Source: Henricia sp. BOLD:AAB3569
Taxonomy: Eukaryota; Echinodermata; Asteroidea; Spinulosida; Echinasteridae
Length of the DNA: 64,000 bases
NCBI GenBank assembly: GCA_037783545.1
Contig: JBBELK010000461.1
Coordinates: 1,240,001 to 1,304,000 of the forward strand
Direction of reading: 5' to 3'
Shown: in pieces, positions 25,701-37,700 of the stretch
Layout of the letters: every line of letters begins with the position of its first letter
Position numbering within the stretch: position 1 is the stretch's first letter
Made by a program: the position numbers and the translations under genes
The notes under the pieces: model-generated
What the model was told of the DNA's origin: nothing
Seen by the model: the letters and a program-made list of their open reading frames with translations, nothing else
Databases searched by the model: none

Positions 25701-28700
25701 GTCCACCTCAAGTCATTGGTTCTTAACGGGGAATTTTAGGGGACATAACGGTCCCATGTGAGCAGATAGCTGACTTGGTACTCCTCAGTCAAGATTCAAT
25801 CGGACCTTGATAGGAGGTGGGCTGGGACGCAGTGTTTCAGGTGGCCAGGGTAAGTACACGGGAGACTTTGTGCGGCAAACATAACGGTCCCACATAACCA
25901 GTTTGCTATCGTTTGCGTCATTCTTGAGCTAAAGTGCGCACGCTCAAAATGTAGTAGTGGACTGATCACGTAGGACTGCTGTTTGCTGCCACCTAGTGTC
26001 TCAAAGTCTCCCAGTCATCGCAAGTTACATAAATCAACTCCAACAAAGAGCAAGTTTAATTAACGACTAGAATTACATGTACATGTACATGTAACAACTG
26101 ATTAAATGTCATCCTGACATCACATCATGTGCTAAGGTTCAAGTGTCAATGCCTTTGGTAAGTCAACTGCTTTCATGCGAAATGCTGCATCAACTCGATG
26201 CCTGATGGGCACCAAACCAGAAATCTGAACTATGACCTCCTAGCAATGTCAAAGGTCACAAACAGTAAGACTATTGTAGTGATTGGTCATTGCATAATGT
26301 TTTTGTTTGTCGCAGGATTGAGCTTAATACCAGTGGCCGACATCCGCGGAGTAGACTCGGTCAACTACAGCAAAGGTGAAAAGATCCTACGCTGCAAGCT
26401 TGCTTCACTCTATCGCCTTTTTGATCTACAGGGATGGACACAAATCATCTACAATCATATCTCGGTAAGGATGGTCTAAAATGACTTGGCTGCGGCTTGA
26501 AATAACGTACAGTGGTCGTCAGTGTAGCCGATAAATGTTAGAGTCGTAGCCAAGTAAACATGTTGGTTCATTGCGTGTGAAGCATTAAGTGTGAACCAGC
26601 TGTAAGGCTTTTGTGTGCTTTCGTTTCAGTGAGAGTACCTTGGCCGAACGGTTTGTCAGAGGTCTCGGGTTCAAATCTCACTTTTAAATACAGTGCTCTC
26701 CAAAGAAATGTGCATTGAACCCTGTGGCCTATTCACTGTATATATGACCGATTATTGAGCCAAACAACCCCACATTTTTCCTTCATATTTTTATCCTCGA
26801 CATCACTAAGTACACCCATGATACAAGCTGCTGCATGCGAAACATCTCGAGTACTTGTCCATTATCGCTTATCATGCCAAGGCATTACAGCTTAACCTCC
26901 TTTGGCGGTTGTGACTCAAAGTACTTGAGGGATTTACCGTACTGTAGTTTGTCCAGGCTTAGGACTACAGTTACATTTGTTTATCCAAATATAAAGTATG
27001 TAAGACAGTTTGTAAATGGCTGGCACTGGCTTCATTGTGGTGTATACATGTATTTGACATCCTAAAACTTTTATAAACCAGAGCAGCTCTAAATTTGAAC
27101 TGTAGCTCCAGACCTTGACAATAACCAAGGCCACCGAGGCCAATGGCCTCATGCCCTTCCGAGTTGGCCCCGATGCCCCTTCAAGATATACACTTTCCAA
27201 GGCTATCTTGGCGAGGCTTGTTAACACTAATAACCAGTACACATTTGGAACAATGTTGGCTGCGGTGCTTCTCCGTGCCTTTCGAAATTCAGACAAAATC
27301 AAGGCCGAAGTGACTTGCCCCTAACTTTCATAATGTACTCTAGAGGTCTACATGTACAGCTTCATTTGGCATATCAAAATCATAGTTTTGTAACTTCTAG
27401 GAATCCAAAAGCACATGGCTCTGTTAATAAAGTTTTAAAGAAATTGCCTGTCATTTTCAAATGATTTTTCTCAACAACTGGTGTTCTCGTGTTCCAATAA
27501 TAGGAAAATGTACAGGCATGTGCCATGTACCGGTATGGTGGGCCGCACCTTCTTTTGTTGTGAGTGCTGTAGTCACAACATAACAATGTTTTCTTATATC
27601 ATTGATAAAAATCTCAGAATACAAGATGTAAACAGTTTCTACAGATAGTGTGACAAGAGATAGTCTGACAACATTCCTTTCAAAGACCTCCCTGTATAAA
27701 TTTCCCATGTACATGTAACTTACACATGTATGTACGTAACCTGATAAATCAAGATGTCCCATTAGGCCTAAGGACAGATCCTTAGACCTTTTTACACTAC
27801 AGCCTCGCAACCTGGGTTGAACTCAACCCGGGTTGAACTTAAGCCGGGGCGAACCCAGAGACCGCCCCGGGTTAAAACGCGAATTTTCAACCCTGCATCG
27901 TTTCATACTTGTTTCAGCCAAACCGGGTTTATCGCGTCCCGGGACGAGTTCAACCCCGAGTTGAATGGGGAGGATTCACACTTGTGCAACGCCAACCCGG
28001 AGCGAGTGATAATCGAGCATTGAGCGCATGCGTAAGTGCTGTCCCCTGCCGGAAATAGTGCAAATTTTTCGAATGCATCGCCGCTCTTCTGCCCTGTTTC
28101 GAGAGAAAAGTGCAAAAGTGAACAGCGGACGATGTAAAAATAGCCTCTCAAAATGGATGCTCTGATCTTCACACATACAACATGCATGTTCATGTGTAGT
28201 CCACCGCTACCCGATGTGTTGTCACACCTTTGCCCTTCAGGGGTTTAGCGTGTTATTTCTTCTATTTTGAGAGAGGATAATAGTGTGTGTAGGAAAACCT
28301 TGTCTTGATATGCCAAAATGTTCTCTGATTGCTAAACAGTTTCCTGGTATGCTTAATGGTCTGAAATACATGTACATGTAGTTTAGGAGTTGAAGTCCAG
28401 TTTGCAGACCAAGCCAAAATCAACAAGGATAAGAGATAAAGAAAATATAATGTTTGTTTCGCACCACTGGTGTTTACTATCGTGAATAAATGGACTACAG
28501 TCTAAACATTGAATCTCTTGCTTGATTAACCACTCTAAATGGCTCAAAATACTAGTGTTATCAGGGGGTATTACCAGATCTTTTCAGACTGTTTTGCATT
28601 GATGTGGAGTGCTTGTTGTACAAGTGTTCTAATTGAAATTATGGTCAGACATCAAACATTTTCTTAAAGTCTGTCCGCATTGGATTTTTTTGGGGAAAAC

Positions 28701-31700
28701 TTACACAACAGTCCTGTGATAGTTACATAAAAATGTACACTTTTTCGAGAAAGTGGCTGCTGTTTTTTCCTACCCATCTCCACACTCCGGTATATTATGC
28801 ACCATTTGTACTGAGATTACCACCAGCAGTGTACTCGGAAAGCCATTAACCAAATGTTGTTGAAAGTGTTACTGACATGGTCAACTGGAACGTCGTGTCA
28901 AAAACCTGTTGGCTATAAAATGTTGGGGGGAAAATTAAATGTTTTGAAATATGAAATTTATACATAAAACTCGTACATGAAATAAGAAAATGAGAATGCC
29001 TTATTCATTTCAGTTTGCTGAAACATTTAAAAAAAATATTTTTAATGTTACCTGCAGATTGGAATATTTTGCTTCAGATTCCCTTATACATGACTTTATT
29101 TACAAATATGTACAGTTCATTGAGCTTTTGGTCGGAACATGTGCATATAACATTGTCCCAATTGTCAAAAACCGGTCAGGATTTTTTTCTCTTCATTTGC
29201 CACCCCCGGATGCACCACATACATCCCTGGCCGTGTCTGTATTTGTAATGCGGCAGGTGCGGGCTTAGGGAATTGCATTTCCCAGCATGCCTTGTTGCTG
29301 CACAATGTTCGACATGTCACACCCTGTGCTAATGTAGTGCAGTGTGCAACAGTCTGCCTCCAGGAAAGTATGTAGTGTCTGGCACTAGACACATATCAAC
29401 ATAACACAAGGACATGCAATAACATTAGGCCCTGTAATAAGTAGGCCTACATGTATGTTATTTGGTATGGAAAATAAATTAGGAAATTTATCGACCATAA
29501 CTGGGTAATGTGTCACATATGCAATATGTCAACACAAGCTATATCAATTTTGTTTAAAGCCTTTTAATCATCTGCACTTACTGCAGTATTATTTTGTGTT
29601 GGATAAATGGCCGTTAAATATGCATGGAAGCCATTTTCACAAAATAGAACTTAATAAGGGTTGTACATTGTACAATATGTATTTTTTTTACCTCGGCTTC
29701 TTGGAAAGTCATTGACTTGTTTAGAATTCATTACATAATTTGGGATGATAAAAGCACCATGTATTGACATTCACCATGTAGTATGATGCATCAACATATG
29801 TATGCAGTGTATATTTCGAAGAAAATTTGGAAATCATCAGAACACTTGAAGTTCCTTGTCAAATTTAGAAACAAAAAATTGTGGCCACAAAACTAAGCAT
29901 TTACGTATATTAGGGAGGTTTAGAAACGCGTAAAAAAGGCGAACGTGAATGCGAAAATCTTTCGGTACCGATCACCTCATGAGGAGATCTTAGATCCCAG
30001 GTTCGAATCTTGGTCACATCAAAATAGTTATCTCGCCACAAAATACACTGATGTGGGTTTTTGGTTTTCATCTGCTCTAAGATAGCCTCAACATAATGAC
30101 GGAGTGCTCAAATCATTTACTGTTGTGTTTTACGCGCATCTCAACCTCCCTATTGTCAATCAAACTTATAGGAAAAAGTCATTAATCTTTGTTGTGCCGC
30201 ATCAATATAAAATAATTGGGAAAACTGCAATAAAGCACAAACAAGGTTGCAATTTATGTGTTAAAGGGTTAATATTCATTGAGATTCGTTACTAGTACTA
30301 GTACCTGGAAGAGGAAGTAATGCAGTTGTACGAGCCACACAATCAAAATGAGGAAGTTATTGAGGAAACAGTTGACATGAAGCCATGGAAATGTTGGTTG
30401 ACATGTCATGCTTGTGTCAAATGTCAAAGCTATCCAGACAAAATCAGCATGGGAGAAAATACATGATCGGAATAAACACTGAAATATTAGCTGTGTGTGT
30501 ACAATGTACATGTACAGTTCAAGTCAGAAGTATGCAACCAAGTGTTAAAACTTGTGTGCTTACACCATTTTTGTAACGGTCTTTACTAAATTCTTGATTT
30601 TGTGGAATTCCTCACGTGCGTGCAGTACTTAAAACATAGCTTGTACACCTTGTAATGGTTCGGGTAGTCCTGTTTACCATTTTGGGTGATGATGGTAGTG
30701 GTGTACATGTATTTATACTTCTGACTTCAACTGTGCATAGAAAAACAAATATGGTTAAGGCTAGTAGTTAAAGACCAATACTGTGTAAGTAGATATTTTT
30801 CATGAATTTGGCTTTAAAAAAACACTTTCTTGAAAATGTGAATTCAAGCATTATTCACACAAATTGGCTAGAAGCAATCTTTATAATCAGTCTTTTGAGT
30901 TTAAAGTTGGAAATTGAAATGCTTTTCTTGTAGACTCGCCATAAATGGTTGTTTCTTTAAGGTTGTTTCCTTAAAGAAAATTAAGACTTTGTCTAAAATA
31001 CTTAGAGTGCAGTCATGCCAGAGATTCTTCTTAAAATTAACATCGACATTCAGACCCATGGAATGTTTCTAAATCTAAATGTCTTTCCTCCCTTGTCTCC
31101 TGCCCAGCTACGCGTTTCCATGGAAACGGATCATTTCCTGATCAACCCATTCGGCTTGATGTACCACGAGATCACCTCATCATCCCTCATCAAGGTGGAC
31201 ATGCTGGGTCAAATCGTCGACCCCGGCACCACGACGTTTGGCCCAAACATGGCCGGGTTCACCCTGCATTCGGCTATTCACAATTGCCGGCCGGACGCTA
31301 AATGCGTGGTGCACATTCACACTCCAGCTGTTGTTGCGGTGAGTATAGTCAAAGATTGTAAAAAATACTGCAATTAGGCTTGTGCATACTACATCATTTT
31401 GGGAGTCAAATAATGCTGCGTCATTGAGCAAGTTCAATTCACGACCATAGTTAACCATAGTTGGACTATTTGCAACCGAACGCAGTCTAGTCAACGATGG
31501 TTAGTCGTGTCTGGTCGACCATTTGGAACCAGCCCACAGGGCACGGGCGCGCTGGTCACCGGTACTCACCAGGTATGGAGTTAATGCAGTGTTTTGCGCG
31601 GAACCAATTGACTATTAAACCAAAGGCATTCACACTTGCACGTTAATGCGTATGTGTGGTCAGGATGACGTTCGACCAGTGCTTTACTCGATGAGTAAAT

Positions 31701-34700
31701 CGATCTTGCTTATTGTTGAAGTGATGTGTGTGCGTTGTATGTGTCTCTAGCACGTGTAACGCGCTGTACTAAGGTTCCTATTAGTAAAATAAACTGCATT
31801 ACGCTCGCCAGAGGCACACACAACGTGCACGCACATTGAGTCGGCATTGGTGTCATAATTTGACTCCTAAATGCGGTTAACACTGACGCATTCTTATCGG
31901 GGGGGGGATAATCTTGATCCTGTGCTCGAAACCAGTGTAAAGTGTTTGTAACAGTTTTCCAATCCTGTAATGTCTTTAACCTGCCTCCTACTTTTCCCTT
32001 CCTCCTCCCCCAGGTCTCCTCCATGAAGCAGGGTCTACTCCCCCTCAGCCAAGAAGCTCTAATCTGCGGCGACGTCTCCTACTTGGACTACAGCGGGATC
32101 ATCATCAATGAACAGCAGAAAGATGACATCATCCGTGCCCTGGGACCTAACAATAAGATTCTATTCCTACGCAACCACGGTGTTGTGTGCTGTGGTGAGA
32201 CGGTGGAAGAAGCTTATTTCTGGACATTTAATGTCATTACAGCATGCGATACCCAAGTGAGTGTGCTTGCTTGTATATTTTAATTTGTTGTAGCACTCAC
32301 GAGTGTTCTCCACTGGTCCATATTTTGTCTTGGCGCGGCGATGTCGCTCAGTGGGGGGGGTGGTTTCCAATGGGCCACGCATGCGCTCGCAACGCGTACG
32401 ATCCACCCGTACCTTGCTACGCCACTGCGCAAGAGATGAACACAATCACCACTTGAGGGCACTGTTCAAAACAAATGCATGCAACTGTCATGGCCGTTAT
32501 ATCGACACTGATGCGATATATTTGCATGTTAAGTGATCGATAATAGCAAGCGAATCATGTTTGGTGAATTTACACCTCATTTTGGAATGACTTGGCTGTA
32601 CTTTCAGTATTTTAGAGGGAAAAAATCATGTTTTTTGTCCGGACAAAACCAGCAGTGGAAATAACTGCTCACCGGCCAAATAAGTGTTGATCTTGCTTAT
32701 AATGGAAATATGTGACCGGCTCCAGCAAAACCCAACACTTGTGATGAAAATTCAAAATTTAAGTTTTGGTATCAGCTTAGTGTGCATACAAAAAGGTATC
32801 TTTTAAAACATGTTTGAGGAAATTCTGATAATTTTTGGCAAAGTTATGACCAATTAAAGTATGACAGATCAGAAAAAGTGAAATGGAGCTATTGGTCTTT
32901 AAAGTTTGACAAACTAGTTGATTATTTAATTTTTTGTCAATAATATGAGGAATTTTGAGACGGTTCAAACAACAAAACAAATCTTGAATGTATCCCGATG
33001 TTGATTCTGCCAAATTTTCAAGTTGGTCCCAGAGGCAATTTTTTAAGGTTGTGGGCCCATATCACGTAATGGGAAATGCCGAGAAGCGTCGGGTTTTGCC
33101 AGAGTCTGTCACCTGTACTTGATATTCTGATGCCTTCTTGCACTGAACTAACACATTGGCTAGACAAAGAGGCCAACCACGCAATGAGAAAGACTTCATG
33201 CCATTCCTTGTCTATTGCTGTGACACTAGCTTGGGTGCTGAAAGCAACACCCACCCAGGTATCTCGATGTTTAGGTGGTTTCTGATCCAAGTCTGATCCA
33301 AAGAGTTTATACCTAGTTTGTGATTCAAAACTGATCCTGAGCTCAGTGTTCGACCCCGAGCTCGAAATCAAGAGTAAACAGGCTAGTAGCTACAATTATG
33401 TGTCTCATCCACTACATTTAGGCTGTATAGTCGGCCCTAACTCAAGTTAGGTTTTTATAGTTGCAGAAAATACAACTTGTAGTCCTTAAAATGATTCTTG
33501 TTCCAAGTTCATACAATATTCAGAAGTGGCGTTACGGTTCACTGAATCTGGCCATGTTTGAATATACACGCGTCTGAATATACACGCGTCTGAATATACA
33601 CGCGTCTGAATATACACGCGTCTGAATATACACGCGTCTGAATATACACGCGTCTGAATATACACGCGTCTGAATATACACGCGTCTGAATATACACGCG
33701 TCTGAATATACACGCGTCTGAATATACACGCGTCTGAATATACACGCGTCTGAATATACACGCGTCTGAATATACACGCGTCTGAATATACACGCGTCTG
33801 AATATACACGCGTCTGAATATACACGCGTCTGAATATACACGCGTCTGAATATACACGCGTCTGAATATACACGCGTCTGAATATACACGCGTCTGAATA
33901 TACACGCGTCTGAATATACACGCGTCTGAATATACACGCGTCTGAATATACACGCGTGAGAAATCAGGGTTTATAATCAAGGGACCCAAAATTAAGCCTA
34001 CATGTAGAATTAAAATGTTAAGACATGAATCTCAATAGCAACCACCGTGTTACCAATAAGCTACAATCGCCAAATGTCATGCTATGTTTAGACCTTGATT
34101 AAAACCTCATAGTATTTTGCTCTGTAGTACAAAATAAAGTATGGTGACTTTACGTCACGTTTGTGGTGGACGTTCCGATATTATTATTATTAGCCTCTTT
34201 TTGAATATTTGGCATTAGATTCAGGTCAACTAATTTCCGATGATATGCTTTAACTCCCCCCTTGGTGTAGGTGAAATGCATAGGCGTAGGAGTGGAAAAC
34301 CTGACCCTCGTATCAGACGAAGTCAAGGCAGAAACTCGTAGGGTTGCAATTCAAGGCGGCGGTGGCGTCATGAAATCGCCTGCTGAGACTACAGAGGGTG
34401 AAGACGGTGAGAAACGCAGACTGCCAAGATGGCGTATTGGGGAGCTGGAGTTTGAAGCTATGATGAGGCAATTGGACAATATGGTAAGACCAAGGTCTCA
34501 AACAAACATTTTGTCACTCTCGAAACCTCAAACTGCTTGAGTCATGTTTACTTATTTTGAGGAAAAATTGAGAAAATTATTCTTTTGACCAGGCAAAACC
34601 ACTTTATACAGCGAGTGTGTGAACTGGCAGTGATGGGTCGGCGGGTGCCTCTCATAAAGAGTGGATTTTGGTAAAAATCTGAAATTGGCCAAAATATGAC

Positions 34701-37700
34701 TTACGCAATTAGGTTATGATGGCGACAGTTTTGGTTTTAGTGTCGAGATCTTTAAAATTTGAAAAAGAAAACAAATATTTCATTGATGATAAAAACATTA
34801 AAAAGAAAAATGTGTACAATATTGATCTGAAGTAAAATGAGGAATTACATTTCATACAGAAGTACCAAGATACAGAGTGCCACAAGTTTATCATAAAATA
34901 CTGTAAAATAATGCCAAATTGATACTTGTCCATGTGAATCACTCCACCCACTTCCCCGTGTTCTCCATTAGGGCCATCGAACAGGCTATGTATACCACCA
35001 GCCCCTAGTCCGCGCAGAGCCCAAGCCACGTAGTGACGTCGCACACCCAGCATCCTCCACTTCAGTCACTTACTTCTACGACGACAACATAGAAGGCAGC
35101 AAGTACCAATCCCCATTGAAGCTGATGAATCGTAAACAGGCTGGAGAGAAGACTAAGTGGCTGAATACGCCCAACACGTACACAAAGGTCGAAGTTCAGG
35201 AGGAGGTGAAGGAGGGCGATGATAACCCCAAGACAAAGACAGTGGTGAGTTGGACTTGAAAACTTGTTTTACCCATTTTGATCACCTTTTGACAGCGTCA
35301 ATGACCTTTTAAAATATAAACATTTTCAAATGCCAACTTGGCCACCATGTCCTCTCCTCTGAAATTGCATGAGGCTTGTATACACTAATAATCACTCCAT
35401 TTGGAACAAAATTGGCCGTGGTGCCCCTCCAGTTGGCCTCAGTGCCCTTTCAAATTCTGACAAAATCAAGACCAGAGTGACCAGAGATTCCCATTTTGTT
35501 TTTCAAAACGTTGAAGCCTCTTAACATTTGTAGTAGCAGAGTTCTTTTAACAAACACAATATGTGGTATGGTGCCTAATCACCATTAAAATGAAACAACC
35601 AAACTTGGGATGAGAGAAGAGTCGTAAGGGCCTTATCAGGATTCGAACCAGAGGCCTCTGACTTGTATCAAGCCACATTTTGGTTTTTTTTCTTGTTTTT
35701 AGTGGGTTACGTCCGAGCTGAAGCAAACATCGGGCGACCCAATCCGTGTTGATGCTCACCAGTTCTCAGTACTGTCTGAGGACCCCAAGGAACTCAAGAA
35801 AAGACAGAAAGATGTGAGTATACCTTTAATTAAAGGTCCTATAGACAGTATCGATTAGCCACCATTTCATGGGGCAGTTTCTTTGTTCATGGTTGCACAT
35901 ATTGTGCTTCTATTGTTGAACGGTTTTAAAGTAACAAAAGGTGCCCCATGAAATGGCGGCTATTCGATACGGTCTATAGATGATCTGTTTTTGAGTGATT
36001 CTGGGAACAAAACCATTATAAATCAAAAGAAAGACGTCAACAAACTCAGCCGAAGAAATGTCAACTGTCAAATGTACCACGTCTTCTAAAAAACATGAAA
36101 AGTCTGAAACTGTATAAAATTGTAGAGGCCAAAGCCTTTCAAACAATCCTATCTTTGATTCGTTACAGATCAAGACCGATAGATTCGATGACAAAGTAAC
36201 TGCTGGGCCCATTTCGGAGGTGCTCTCGGGAGTTCAATATGGCGACACTCGCAAACAACAGGTATGTGGTGCTTGTATGTCAGTCCTTTACAAAGTCTGC
36301 ATGCATCTTGTGTGGAAAGGGCAAGCCTGAGCATGCTTTCTAAAATTTGGGTTCATTCAAAGAGTGTGTTTATTTGCTGCATCATTTTGTATCTGCAAGC
36401 ACCCGTTTCCATTTTTAGTTTTTTCTTGATAGCCAACATGAAGTAGTGTCTTTCTGAAAGCATATATCCCCTTCAGTTTATATATATCTCCTTCAGTTGA
36501 TATATATCCCCTTCAGTTTATATGCGAGTCCTTCCACGGTAAAGGGGGCATTTTGGCAACACAGACCATATTTTCTAGAAAATATCTTTGTCTGGTCTCA
36601 AAATAAAAGAAATAAGTTTCAGTTGTTCTGAAGAGATAACTTAGGCCCAAAAAGGGCTACAAATAGTGTGACAACATGCCTTTCTAAAAATGTAACCAGG
36701 GGCTCGTTCAATAGCACAATACGTACGCCGGTATTGGTATTTTCCTATACCTTCAACGTTGAAGGTATTGTCGGTATGCATACGTATTGCGCTATTGAAC
36801 GCGCCTCGTGACTGCCTAAAATGTAACACAAGTATCCGTCCCGGTTACGAGCGTATATTGTACATTTGTACACAGGGTTTTTAGAAAGGCATGTTGTAAC
36901 CCTTTTTGGGCCCAAGTTATCTCTTCAGAACAACTGGAACTTATTTCTTTTATTTTGAGACCAGACAAAGGTATTTTCTGGAAAATATGGTCTGTGTTGC
37001 CGAAATCCCCCTTTACCGTGGAAAGACTCATATTCCCTTCAGTCACAAGAATTGACAGAAAAAGAAGTCCATTTCTACAAATGTACATGTGATCAAAGGG
37101 GATATGAATCTGGAAATTAAAGACTACTTTTCATGAACATTACACTACTCACAATAAGTTAGGGATATTGGTTTGTTGTAAATTTTAGATTTTTTTATTC
37201 AAATGACTGTTTTCACCTATTCTTGTGACAAGGTGTGTCTGTCATGCAGATACGATTGTCTAATCATATACACCCCCACAATGTCCCTACATCCCTGCGT
37301 ACACCCCCACAATATCCCTGACTTAGTTGTGAGTAGTGCATCTCGGGGATTCAAGTGCATCAATAAAAGGAGTATGTTTTGAGTTGCAACAGGTGGGTTT
37401 TAAGAAGTGATTATAGTTATATGAATTATCATACTCTGGCAACTTCAAGTCCCTGCATGATGGCCTAATATGGTTGGCTCCAGGGTGGAGAAGTGTGATG
37501 TGCATGGCAATCCCCAAAGTCAGACCAGGGACATAGCAGTTGGAACGAGACAACCTTAAGCTGAACTTGTTATTGATTAAGGACTCGTCGCTCACTGCAG
37601 TGACCGACTAGTCCAGGGCAGACCGACTAGTCGCTCACCGCAGTGACCGACTAGTCCAGGGCAGGCCGACTCGTCGCTCACCGCAGTGACCGACTAGTCC

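Larger units (their letters stand above)
25347..26315 (+). other. Adducin intron 2
   Basis: The first half is made of 168-bp repeats of partial exon 2 plus intron start. The rest (25900-26315) is unremarkable, with a TACATGTACATG run near 26080 and a T-rich acceptor. Confidence 0.8.
26465..31107 (+). other. Adducin intron 3 (4.6 kb)
   Basis: No other gene is seen. It holds a dispersed repeat (27095-27325), a GC-rich block with repeated AACCCGGG-type words (27800-28010), a fragment with TCCGCATTGGA (28668-28705), a ZNF143-like word (29278-29291) and the second Tc1-like MITE (30515-30733). A tRNA-like B-box remnant lies near 26670. Confidence 0.75.
31339..34270 (+). other. Adducin introns 4 and 5 (around exon 5 at 32014-32256)
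   Basis: Intron 4 (31339-32013) shows nothing beyond a G9 run near 31905. Intron 5 (32257-34270) holds an imperfect foldback element (32709-33112) and a 16-bp minisatellite (33560-33957). Confidence 0.75.
34484..36168 (+). other. Adducin introns 6, 7 and 8
   Basis: Intron 6 (34484-34971) has nothing notable. Intron 7 (35245-35702) holds a dispersed repeat fragment (35318-35490) and, on the minus strand, a perfect B-box word GGTTCGAATCC (35639-35649) without a foldable tRNA. Intron 8 (35814-36168) is largely a MITE (35842-35976). Confidence 0.7.

Noticed and set aside
26641..26690. tRNA-like sequence TGGCCGAACGG ... GGGTTCAAATC
   Set aside because: A- and B-box-like words are too close together and no cloverleaf can be drawn; a degraded fragment.
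27115..27324. Open frames over 26934-27324
   Set aside because: They coincide with a dispersed repeat also found at 2225-2520 and 35318-35490.
33486..33989. Minus-strand frames of 129-167 codons with a YIQTRVYSDACIFRR repeat
   Set aside because: They are the translation of a 16-bp minisatellite open in all three frames; no unique coding sequence supports them.
35639..35649. Perfect tRNA B-box word GGTTCGAATCC on the minus strand
   Set aside because: No matching A box or acceptor stem at the right distance; at most a SINE or tRNA relic.
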